DNA of 64,000 nt, taken from positions 19,094,001 through 19,158,000 of the forward strand of contig NC_079878.1 in the NCBI RefSeq assembly GCF_029227915.1, read 5' to 3'. The notes beneath the pieces were generated by a model. It ran no database searches, had not been told where the DNA came from, and saw nothing but the letters and a program-made list of their open reading frames with translations. Position 1 is the stretch's first letter. The number at the start of each line of letters is the position of its first letter. This stretch comes from Hydractinia symbiolongicarpus. Lineage: Eukaryota; Cnidaria; Hydrozoa; Anthoathecata; Hydractiniidae. The translations under genes and the position numbers were made by a program. Shown in pieces: positions 54,557 to 64,000 of this stretch.

Positions 54557-54827
54557 ATTATTCCTGAAATGCTGACTTGGCCACAAAAGCTGCTAAAGCA
54601 TTGTAAACTGCTAATAAGGTGATTCTCCAAATTAGGAATAAGATAGAAGAATAATTAAGTACCCAGGGTCTATTTAGGATTACCTAATTCAACTTCTATA
54701 AATCAAAATCAAGCCAAAAAAATGATTATTCTACCCCTATAAATGAAGCCAGGGTCTGTAATTGGGCAAATTGAATTGGTACCGCAAGTCTTTTTAACCC
54801 CTGTTTTAGTCACGTTTCACTAATTTA

Positions 54828-55621
54828 CAGTAGTCTGAATGTAATCTACCGTGGACGCGAAACTCGCATGAATAGTTACACAGAACAATAGCTTTTGTTT
54901 TTTTAAGAAAATAATTGCCTCGCTGATCAACAATGACCCCACGCGATCAATTGTTTAATCACAATAGGTTGCAAGATCAATTTTAGCAATCTATTTTTGA
55001 AAATTTTAATTGCGGTAATTAAGCAGTTTTTTTTAAAAGTTTAAAAACGAATAGCGGCGATAGAAATGTTTTTTTAGATCCCATTTTAAAAGTTTAAAAA
55101 CGAATAGCAGCGATAGAAATAATTTTTTAGATCGCTTTTTAAAAGTTTAAAAACGAATAGTGGCGATAAAAATGTTTTTTTTAGATCGCATTTTAAAATT
55201 TTAAAATCGAAAAGGGGCGATAGAAATGTTTTTTTAGAACGCATTTTAAAGTTTAAAAACAAAAAGCGGCATTTAATAATTGTGAACAATGCTTCTCGTA
55301 TGTTTCTGAGATTAAACGCGCTGGAATCAACAATACATACTCGCGCAATGTATTATAAAACTTCGCGAAAGATTTTTATTATTTAATTACTTCACGCTAA
55401 TACTTAAGGGAATAGCTTATCAATACATTTACACAATGCATCTCACTATTAGAAAAAATATAATTGCTACGATATTTCTTTGCGAGCGCATTGTTTTTTA
55501 ACACGCAAATATAAACTCGCAAAACGCTCAAGGGATTTAATTATAACAAAAGACAAACGACTGCCGTCCTCCACGCAAAGGTATGATATTAGCGTGTACG
55601 CGGTAGATTACATTCAGACTG
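54828..55621. mobile_element. TA-flanked mariner-like MITE (794 bp)
   Basis: Left end CAGTAGTCTGAATGTAATCT and right end (reverse) CAGTCTGAATGTAATCTACC, with TA on both sides (54826-54827, 55622-55623). CAGT...ACTG ends with a TA duplication are typical of Tc1/mariner elements. No transposase frame. The interior carries a 53-bp tandem array. Confidence 0.78.
55028..55275 (+). repeat. 53-bp tandem repeat inside the MITE, about 4.5 copies
   Basis: The phrase GTTTAAAAACGAATAG recurs at 55039, 55092, 55145 and, diverged, near 55198 and 55251, a constant 53-bp period. Each unit also has GCGATAGAAATG and TTTTTTAGATCGC. Confidence 0.9.
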
Positions 55622-55623
55622 TA

Positions 55624-56378
55624 CCGTAGCAGTGCAAGGCTTTCATCATTCTTTTTCTTCCGCTTTAAAATAGTAGAAAAAGAATGAAGTAATTTGCTAA
55701 ATTAGGATTTATTTAGCCAAATTTAGTTACATTAGGAAATGAAATTGCTGTTTACTAACGAGTCGGGGAGTCTGTAAATTTGTAAAAAATAAACCAAACA
55801 ATCCACGAACAATCTTCGACACCCAACAAAATCCACCATTCACCTTTTAAGCGGTCCTCCGAGTTACGGTTGTTACGTCCGAATGTTATTTCGATAGGGG
55901 ACTAACATAGGGGGATAAAAAAATATGGCTGCGGAATATAGTATTTTTGTAATTTTTATTTTTTTTAAAATTTCTATGCAACCATGCATATTTTTGACGG
56001 TGGCCTAGTTAAACAGAATAATAATTTCCAAGGTAAAATAAACCAAATTTAATCAAGCAAAAAATAATATCTTTTCGAAAAATATTTTTTCTTTAGCTCT
56101 CTTTTTCCTCTAAAGTTTTTTCACTGCTAAATATTTTTCTAAACTTTTTAAAACTGCTCGTGTTGTTACGACAGTCTAATTTGGGTTTTTTGTATTGTGT
56201 TCCATCACTCAAGCGCATATTCGGAATAAACATATATGACTTATTGTGAGATCTGTCAGGGGGTTATTTATTTAATTTTTATTTCTTATTTAGAGAACGA
56301 GTGAATCACAGAGTTGGACGATTTCAGAACGATTTGGCTTTATAAACCAGTGTTGATGACAACCATTGAGGTGTATAA
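55624..56378. other. Intergenic spacer
   Basis: AT-rich, with long T runs. No gene or element recognised. Confidence 0.45.
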
Positions 56379-57097
56379 CTAACAAGAAGAAAAACGTTTT
56401 ACAATAAAAAATAAATTCAAAACAAGAATCTTGTTTTTGTGTTGCATACAGTTTCTGCCTTTTTCTGGGCGTTGTACAGGTGCGATGTATTTTGGTACGT
56501 TGCTAAGATCTGGAACAGCACATTCTTCTTGAGAAGACACTAAATACTCGGCTACCTCTACCAAATCTTCTGTATAGCTCTTAACTTTTTTTGTCAAAAT
56601 TTTTTTTACTACCCAGGCACCAGAAACCTTTGAGTATTGGTGCTTAAACCGCAATTTACCATCTTTCGTTTGAGCGTGCTTTAAGCTTGTGCCAGCATTG
56701 TGATCTAACACTGCTAACAGAGAACGCGCGACCATACCACTGTAGCTAAAATGCCGTTTGGGGCAGTATTTGTTATAAAGGGCATGATATACCTCTAAAC
56801 TGCCAGTATGTTTAAATCCAACTAGGTACTTCAAATCTCGTACCAATAGTTTGTCTCGCACAACTTTCTCCAGCGCTATGAAAGCAGTAGAACCCTCTCG
56901 AAGCCATTTTTTAATTTGGCTGTTGTCTTTACTGAGTTTGGCGTGGGCACAATTCTTGTAATAAGTGTTTCCTTTCCAGTTATGTCTATTACTCACATGG
57001 TGGAAAAGACTGAACCACTTTTCTTTTAAAATTGTTGGATTACCCTCGCATGATGCACAGCACCACCAAAAGTGATTGATAACAGACTTTATCCAGG
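56379..57097 (-). pseudogene. C-terminal part of a THAP-transposon-associated protein
   Basis: An open - strand frame from 57097 to 56379 (about 239 codons), without a start codon of its own. It opens with WIKSVINHFWWCCASCEGNP and LFHHVSNRHNW, a Cys/His cluster that looks like a zinc-binding module (CxxC...HH...H). It continues with KLLVRDLKYLVGFKHTGSLE, YNKYCPKRHFSYSGMVARSL and LDHNAG. I recall this combination from uncharacterised animal proteins whose longer forms carry an N-terminal THAP finger, probably transposon-derived. The N-terminal two thirds are absent here and the last ~25 residues look out of frame with the family. Its relation to the THAP fragment at 51167 is unknown. Confidence 0.62.
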
Positions 57098-57585
57098 GTT
57101 ATAAATCACGGGCACTTTTTTTCCTAGGCCATACAACATTTATCTTTTTTATGAGTGTTTTTCAACATCGTCCCCAGGACTTGTTTGGCTTTTATATTAT
57201 ATTTACCTGTTTTTTCTCCCGTGATTTTATCCTTTCTTCTGTGTGTTTTCGTTATTTACATTCTGACGTGAATATAAAGACTGTTGGTAGAGCATCTGAA
57301 AACAATCTTCTATGCGGGGTGGTACCAAGTAGTTCCGCCTAAAACTAAAATTAATTACAAACATTCTTGCGCAAGGTTTTATTCTTTTTCGGTGAAGGAA
57401 CTCTGTGGAAGCTCAAGTCTTTTTCACGTGATGATCTGCTTGTACATCCGAATGCTGAACAGCTGGGCATGTTTTATTTATGTAAGAATTATAATGTTAT
57501 TAAACGTATTGCTAGCTAATCGACTCAGACATAAAATGAGACTATACTTTGTAGCTTTGTTTACGAAAATTTGCTTCCTGAACAT
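57098..57585. other. Intergenic spacer
   Basis: No gene recognised. The small + strand frames here have no support. Confidence 0.4.
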
Positions 57586-57586
57586 A

Positions 57587-57926
57587 GATGATGTGCATAT
57601 TTTACATGGCTAGCCTCACAAATATCGAGGGATATACCCTGTCTATTATTTTTAGGAGGGGCCATGGCTTAGATGGAGAGTCCTAGAGTATTTAATGCTC
57701 ATTTTGAGCGACGCAGACCCAATTAGGGCCTGCGCTCTACTAGACAACACCCGGCAACATCCAACGGCCCGCACAATGTGCCATCTTCCCAATTTCCCTC
57801 ACATGGCTTGGGTTAACCCGGGGCTATGGTAACATTCACTCGCCCATGTTGAATCGTCGTCAAGAGGAATCGAACCCCGGTCTCCCGCACAGAGTACGAG
57901 AGCTATAACCACTAATCTACGGCGCC
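57587..57926 (-). mobile_element. tRNA-derived SINE
   Basis: Read on the - strand from 57926: GGCGCCGTAGATTAGTGG (box A-like), then about 36 bp on a perfect box B GGTTCGATTCC (57876-57866), as in a tRNA-type Pol III promoter. A ~200-bp unrelated body follows, then at 57645-57587 a ~60-bp phrase that also occurs alone near 48680. That phrase is either the SINE tail or an adjacent repeat. No cloverleaf beyond the promoter half, so not a functional tRNA. Confidence 0.8.
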
Positions 57927-58880
57927 ACAACATATTTACGTCATAAACCGCGCTAGATCCAGTTTTTATAACTGTCGAAGTGGTCTGATAGCGGTCATAA
58001 TTTTCAGAGAAAGAGCGTGAGTTTTTTAACTTTTCCTGTTAGAAGTTTGAAATAAAACTTAAAATTTTGAAGTTGTTGACTTGTGTTCTATGAAATATCA
58101 AAAAAAAATTTTGGGGTTAACTTCCCCTTTAAATATAAAAGTTGTTAGTGTTGTCCTAGAAAAATGCACATTAGCCAGCAAACTAGCTACAGAAATTTGT
58201 AAAATTTAGAACTCATCTTAGCTATCTATCTAGCTGGCTACATTTCTGTAATATTGAGTACAGTAAACTCCGTAACCAGAGTTTTTATCCCACGAGAACA
58301 CAAAAGAAATGATTCGAGATAATGAAAGTTCAAGTTACTGGATGGAAGCTAACTGTATATTCCCGTAATACTGAGTAATTTCTTAGCTCTGTCTAAATTT
58401 CAGACGCTACAAACCTTTTCGTGGTGGTTTAACAAGTAACAGGGTCACAAGATTACCTATGATGCCGATTTTAACGCAAAGAAAGAAGCTTTTCTAAAAG
58501 CTCAGCTTTTTTTGTAAGACGCTTTTTTTCTCCGATATCGAAAACATCCGTGTGTTGCGGAAAACTCTAATAACAAGTCTCAGGTCGGAGGTCCTATTTT
58601 GCTCGGCGACTAACTTTAGAAATTGGAGTAGCTGACATATGGAGGCCATTCCTGTCTCGATTGGTTTTTTCGAAAGCATTGGTTTCTTCAAAATTATACC
58701 CGATGATTCGCTCTTTAAATCTGTTGCGATGTGAAGAAATATATTTTTTATTTTTGTATTTATACATTATTAAATTTCTTAGTGCGCATTTTATTTATTT
58801 ATTATAGAGATGAAATTTTAAAAATACAAAAAAATCATGCGCAATCTCGAAAAAGAAAACTTGGTTAATCTATAAAACTA
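57927..58880. other. Intergenic spacer
   Basis: No gene recognised. A run of TAGCTATCTATCTAGCTGGCT (as far as 58240) is a simple-sequence patch. The last 50 bp lead into the protease pseudogene. Confidence 0.4.
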
Positions 58881-58889
58881 TGGTATGGA

Positions 58890-59760
58890 TGTGAAATGGA
58901 AGGTGGTGAAAGTTTGGTGATATTTCATTTCCTCGCAAAAAAGAACGCTACGTTGGACGTGAAGGTGTAAGAAAGGATAATTTTAAAAAAGCAGACGCTG
59001 ATGTAAGCAATATCATCAATTTGCCAGCAAACAAGCCGAAACAGTACGCGATTATTGTAGAGGAGTTTATCGATAATGTGATAGGTTGTAGTACTGTAAC
59101 TCCGCCTCAATCTCCACCTGTCATTCATTTGATCTCACCCGAGAAAACAGGAAAAACAGACGTTGTCTCTGACCAGTTACCGAGTAAAAAAACTATTGTT
59201 GACTTCGCGTGAAATGGACAAAATTATTAATAACCATATGCTAACCGATGAATCCATCGAAACTGCGCAGCGTTTGCTTCAAAAACAGTTTCCCGAAATT
59301 GGTGGACTTCAGGACACAGTGGTTGGACCTACTGGCGAATTTAAATCAGTGAAGCCTGACCAAAGATTTATCCAAATTTTGCATACTGGTCAGCTTCCCT
59401 GACCATCCTTCCAATGCAACAGCAACGGAATGGTGTTGACTGCGGCTTATTTGCCATCGCTTGTGCAACCTCGCTGGCATTTAGAAAAAATCCGGAAGAG
59501 GTAACGACGATGCACTCCTGGGAAAGCACTTTTTGGAGTGCATTAAACGTGCAATCAATGTCACCCTTTCCAAAATCATCAAAACGGATAAATGTTTGGT
59601 ATTGAAACTTTATTGCGTGTGTCGTAGTATTTTGGGCAATGAAAGGATGGCACAGTGTGACAAGTGCGAAAAGTGTTTCACGAAATGTGTGAAAAGATAC
59701 TAAACAGCGTTTTTAAGAAATCCAACCAAAATTGGTATTGCAAAAGGGGTAAAAGTGTTA
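58890..59760 (+). pseudogene. Ulp1-like (C48) cysteine protease pseudogene with PHD-like end
   Basis: Three frames read in order. The middle one (59213-59400) gives NHMLTDESIETAQRLLQKQF, a helix found ahead of the protease core in transposon-borne C48 proteases. The next (59414-59600) gives QQRNGVDCGLFAIACATSL, the catalytic Gln/Cys motif of Ulp1-type SUMO/ubiquitin-like proteases. The third (to about 59700) gives YCVCRSILGNERMAQCDKC and a following Cys-rich tail like the first half of a PHD finger. The core with the catalytic His and Asp is deleted, and frames change at least twice. Such protease-PHD proteins occur in several animal DNA transposons. Inactive here. Confidence 0.68.
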
Positions 59761-60400
59761 AGTCTTTTTAACTTTTTCTTATCTCTTAAGAAAAAAAAAC
59801 AAAAAAAAAGAAAGTGTTTGATTCCATTCCGCGTGGGTATTCAAGTCGTAGGGGCATAGTCTGTTAGATATTCGGAACAACTCGCGCAAACTCGTCCAAA
59901 ATATTTTCTTTGTGTGTGAACCTCCGACCTGGCACTTGTTATTAGAGTTTTCCGTGTGTTGCCCTGCGAGAATTTCCACCACTTCCTAGAATACGAAAAA
60001 CGATAAAAAGGGGACTAAATTCTAAGTCCAATTAAGACGACATATAACGCGATAAAAAATTATTTTCTTTTTTTCTTATCTTTTTTGTGTATTTTAACAT
60101 TAAAAAGATATGTAAAATTTAAAAGTTAAACTGTTTTTTGTAAACTATTTGATGTATGTATACTTAACAGAGTCCGGAAATTACTCGTTGTGGATGCGTT
60201 AACCCATGGAAGACCACGGATTCAGCTTTATTTTATGGGGAATCACGTGCGGCCAGGCATAGTTTTACAGTATTCTGTGGAATATGAATATGCTATCCTT
60301 TTCCATTCCGCCATTTTCAGGGGTTTCGTTTTTTTGTCTGAGCACGGTTACTTTCTTGTAGAAAAACAGCTTGTTGTAAAGTTGTGTATAAACTAGAACC
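59761..60400. other. Intergenic spacer and promoter side of the next gene
   Basis: AT-rich, with A- and T-runs after the protease pseudogene. TATAAA at about 60387 lies only about 10 bp before the ATG of the next gene and is too close to act as its TATA box. Confidence 0.4.
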
Positions 60401-63400
60401 ATGAGCTGCTTGTTCAGCGAAAAAGGTATGTTGCTGTTTTCATTATACCACGTGCATTCACGTTTATCAAAGTCACTAAAATGTTATATGAATGTTACAA
60501 CAAAATAAAATTAAGAATCAGTATATAAATGTTTAATTCAGATATTTAACCATTTGTAATGTTTAACAATCTTGAAGGTTATCTTCTATTTTATATTTGT
60601 ATTTGGGGTTTAAAGGGTTAGCAATATAGCTAGCTAGCTAAATGTGTTACCAACGTTATGGAAAGTGACAAAAATGATGAACAGAGGAATTATAGACGAC
60701 TTTCATTATGACGCATGTTGTTTATAATCCCCAGACCTCATACGTATGTGGACCATTTCATTCCAAACTTTATTTTCAGGTAGAGGCATCTTTTAACTTG
60801 CAATTAGAATATGCATGACTGCATGGACTTCCTATCTTGATAAATTTTTTGTTTTTATTTTTTTGGCAGGCAAAATAAGCAATTCAATTGGCTAATAATT
60901 CTTTTTAAAAAATTTGATTGGTTAATAAACTATTTTTCTGCTAAAAAGAATGTAAACAAAGCTTATTTCAAGTCATCTATAGCTTGCATGTAGTTTAGAT
61001 TTACATCATATATCAGTGAAAAGATGCTAGAGTAGCCACAGTACAAAAGTTTTTAACCATAATTTGACTTTTTTACCAAGGTCTAAAAACGTAAACATTG
61101 AAACTCATCTATAATAACAACATCAGGTGTGTTATCGCTAGTAGGTCCAAGCACAAAGTTACAAAGTTTAATTAATGACTCCACTTACAACATTAACATA
61201 CATAGGTCGAAATTCTGAGGTTACTGTTTTGCTGTGCCAAAAATCAGGATATGTCAGGACATTTACTCCTGTTCAAGCCTGAGTATTTTTTCAAAGGCAT
61301 ATACATCTAAAAATTGATTTTTTTTTAAACAATCAGCTGAAATGCAGGATTTTTTGTTTTAAAATGTAAATGCCGCGATTGACCATGAATGAAAGATTAA
61401 CTAAGAATGGCCTAATGATGTTTCTTTAATGTTGAATATTAATTGCACTTTTATATACTCATACAATATGTATATATTGCATTAAACATGTGGTCCTTAA
61501 AAGATATGTACTAAATATATGTCTACCTCCATAAGTTTCGAAAATCTTTAATGAACACCCTACGTATTTAGTATTATAGGTTTACTGATGTGTATATAAT
61601 ATGACAGTTTTTTCATATGCTGGAATAATTTTTTGTTATTCATTCATTTTAGGTCTAGATCTGGATACTGCCATAAGTATTTTGGAAAACATTGAAGATT
61701 ATGTCACCATTAATCAACCACCAGTCAAGCCGAAAGGTGGAGAGGTCTTTATTTTCATACCGGACTCTCCTCATGAACAAGGTTAGTCCTTATAGTTTGT
61801 TGTTATTGTATTATGTAGGAATAAAGGAGCCAATGTGAACAAGAAGCCAGAACATGGCTTAGAAAATTACACTTGAATTACACTTGAAAATTACACATGA
61901 ATAATGAAATACTAAAAATGTGAATTTAATTCCCACCACTAAAAGATTAAAGGTGAAAATACAGGTTTAACATGCAAATGTTTGCCATACTGTAATATTT
62001 TTTGTGACAAAACCAAACCTAAAAGAAAATCATGTTCAGCATATTTTTTTACAGTGCCAAATTTTGTTCTGAACAAAGCTAAAAAAACATGAAACAGAAT
62101 TTTTTTCGTAAAATAAATGCATAAATTTTGGCATATTTTGAAGCAACCACGCGATACAGAAATTCAAACTTTGTCCTTCTGATAAAATATTGTGACCTTA
62201 AAGCAATTTATTCTTGTATGGTTATTTAAAAATGCTTTGGCCTTTATTTTTATTTGTGAAGCTCAAATAAAAAAGGTTATTTATTCATTCGCATTACATT
62301 GGTGTATATGCAACAGCTTGCTCATCTTTCCATTAGCCTATTACATAAGCTCCTGCATATGCAATGTTTTTATAATGTGGCCAAATTTTAACATGGCCAG
62401 CATGAATTATTTAAAACTTCCCATAATGTACAGTACTTTTTTAAGCATTTCAGTCTGTATCTAACTTTCTTGTTTTGACTCAATATCTTAAAACGGACCT
62501 AAATGTTTAGCAATTACTGCCATTTTAAAAGTGTCTGTGGTATTAATTCTGCATGTTTATGTGTGGCCAACTTTTTTTGTAAATTTAATATAGAGAATTA
62601 CAAGTGTGATCAATACAGATGGTTAAATTCTGGACCAAAAGAAATCCCCCGAAAAAATCCACTTGTCAAGAAACAGTATTTTATTGGCAAGCTTCCTCAA
62701 GGAAAAACACAAGCATTTCAAAAACATTGTTATGTATTGGTGGGTGATAATCGATTACCATATCCAGTACTTCTACATTATATTGGAGGTAAGATCACAA
62801 TTTCACTAGTTGTATAGATATGGAATGTAGAGAAGAGTGTCATCAGTTTATAGTTCCTTCCAAAATCTGTAATTTAAATTATTTTACAAAGTTTTTTTCT
62901 TTATTGTTATTTTCTTTCTGCCCAACATCCTACACAATTGTTCACAATTTTTAGTAAAAAGAATATATCTTTTTTAGCCAAGCCACTCTGTTTTCAAAAT
63001 TGTGCAATATAATGAAAGTTTAAAAATGAAAAATTCTTAGCTTATATTTGAAAGAAGGAAGCATAATTCATTGCCTAATTTGGGCCAAAATTGAAAATTT
63101 TTTTACTTATAATTCAATATAGTAGTTATGTATATTTGTACACTTGTTTCTGATATCTTTTACTTAAATATTTGCTATTATTTTATGTTTAAATGAGTTG
63201 CAGATGAAACAGTAATGGTTGATTATCCTCATGGAAACTCAAAAAAGTCCAATTCAGCATACTTTGCTATTGCGCCTTCTGTTCGAAGAGATATTGCTAA
63301 TCGAAGCAAAAGTGCAATGCCCACTGCCATTATAAATTCATACAAAACCAGTCCTTCATCTTATTCAGTAAATGAAGCGGGGGAAAAAGACATTAATCCT

Positions 63401-63427
63401 GTATTGACACCAAGAAACAAATCTCAA
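60401..63427 (+). CDS. Unrecognised multi-exon gene, 5' part (191 codons visible)
   Basis: Exons 60401-60425, 61653-61781, 62594-62788, 63204-63427 have AG/GT borders and compatible phases (1, 1, 1, 0), giving 191 in-frame codons; the gene runs off the window. The ATG has A at -3. The protein starts MSCLFSEKGLDLDTAISILE, then GGEVFIFIPDSPHEQ, YKCDQYRWLNSG, KKQYFIG, YPVLLHYIGD, VDYPHGNSKK, NPVLTPRNKSQ. I recall this succession of aromatic-rich blocks (GGEVYIF...DQYRW...KKxYF...VLxHYxG...PHGN) from an uncharacterised repeated family of cnidarian and other invertebrate genomes, possibly derived from a mobile element, but I cannot name a domain. Unlike its neighbours here the frame is intact with good splice sites, so it may be expressed. 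Confidence 0.75.
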
Positions 63428-64000
63428 GTAAGTCTGCCCACATATTAGGAAAATTACGAAAATCATTGATACACAAATCTTTGGCCATAAAATATTGCAG
63501 ACAAAAATATGTTTGTGCAATAACCCTGCATTACAGAGTTGTTGCACTAACCACAAAAAATGTTGCGAAATGAGTGAAAAAACAACATTTTAATGTCACA
63601 AAATGCAAGAGGAAAAAATGTTAATTATATTTTTATTGTTCAGGTATTTTGAGATTTACAGCATTAAAAAAGACATTAGAAACCACATACAAAACTGAAT
63701 TTAGAATAAGATATGCGACAACATACCACAGTAGTTTATGTTGTAAAGGTTTTTTTACGTAATCACAAAATTTTATTTCACTATCGTTTTTTTCACAATT
63801 TATATGGCCTTAGGGTCTTTAATGACAATAAAAGGAAATTCTAAGTAGAAAATCGCTAGTAATTTAGCAAGAATTTTTAAATTTGCACAATGAAATCATA
63901 GCTTTAAAGGTCTATACTGCAACATTAATCACAAAAAATAGTAACATAATGAATAGGTGTATACAACAAACTTGTGTTTCATTTCATATTTCTATTTAAG
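63428..64000. other. Intron 4 of the gene at 60401, to window end
   Basis: Follows a GTAAGT donor. No further exon recognised before the window ends. Confidence 0.5.

Noticed and set aside
57866-57926. A functional tRNA gene on the - strand
   Set aside because: Only the Pol III promoter half is present; the acceptor stem does not close and the body continues as a SINE.
1-64000. CRISPR arrays, bacterial operons or prophage
   Set aside because: All gene structure is spliced and eukaryotic; the tandem repeats have no spacer architecture.

Overview
The window is AT-rich metazoan DNA: many short exons with GT-AG introns, strong Kozak-type starts, a tRNA-derived SINE, and abundant decayed Helitron-like, Harbinger, TTAA-flanked, mariner-like, THAP and Ty1/copia elements. 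Gene content (a 24-exon anoctamin-7, an OTUD3 deubiquitinase) and repeat style suggest a cnidarian, probably a hydrozoan. The species call is an inference.

Layout, left to right. (1) 1.4-5.7 kb, + strand: a small multi-exon gene for a single-PDZ-domain protein; its introns carry a tandem array of ~128-bp Helitron-like units and a 79-unit CTT microsatellite. (2) 6.6-23.9 kb, + strand: a complete ANO7-type TMEM16 gene. Every junction is phase-consistent and the model gives 911 aa. It contains a duplicated 65-bp exon pair (9a/9b) with the hallmarks of mutually exclusive splicing, and a dead Harbinger transposase in intron 11. (3) 24.7-25.1 kb: a THAP pseudogene. (4) 26.2-48.5 kb, - strand: OTUD3, six coding exons, 461 aa, with OTU catalytic residues and a UBA-like exon. 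Its 13-kb intron 5 holds a 40-copy 33-bp minisatellite, an opposite-strand intronless 703-aa gene (30.6-32.7 kb) and TTAA-flanked TIR elements. Intron 2 holds a 40-bp minisatellite, a second TTAA element and a head-to-tail Helitron-like cluster with perfect palindromes. (5) 49.3-54.6 kb: a degraded Ty1/copia retrotransposon with both LTRs and a 5-bp target duplication, interrupted by a 664-bp-period duplication and a frameshifted THAP gene. (6) 54.8-59.8 kb: a TA-flanked MITE, a THAP-associated pseudogene (- strand), a tRNA-SINE and a dead Ulp1-like protease/PHD gene. (7) 60.4 kb to beyond the window end, + strand: the 5' four exons of an unrecognised gene family.

The host genes do not form an operon; apart from the 703-aa gene nested in OTUD3 they look functionally independent. 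The strongest leads are the ANO7 alternative exon pair and a missing calcium-site asparagine, the nested 703-aa putatively myristoylated protein with a FAM89/FAM167-like tail, the tandem Helitron-end arrays, and the concentration of full TGACGTCA (CRE) palindromes carried by mobile elements around OTUD3. All motif and family assignments come from reading and recall; no searches were run.
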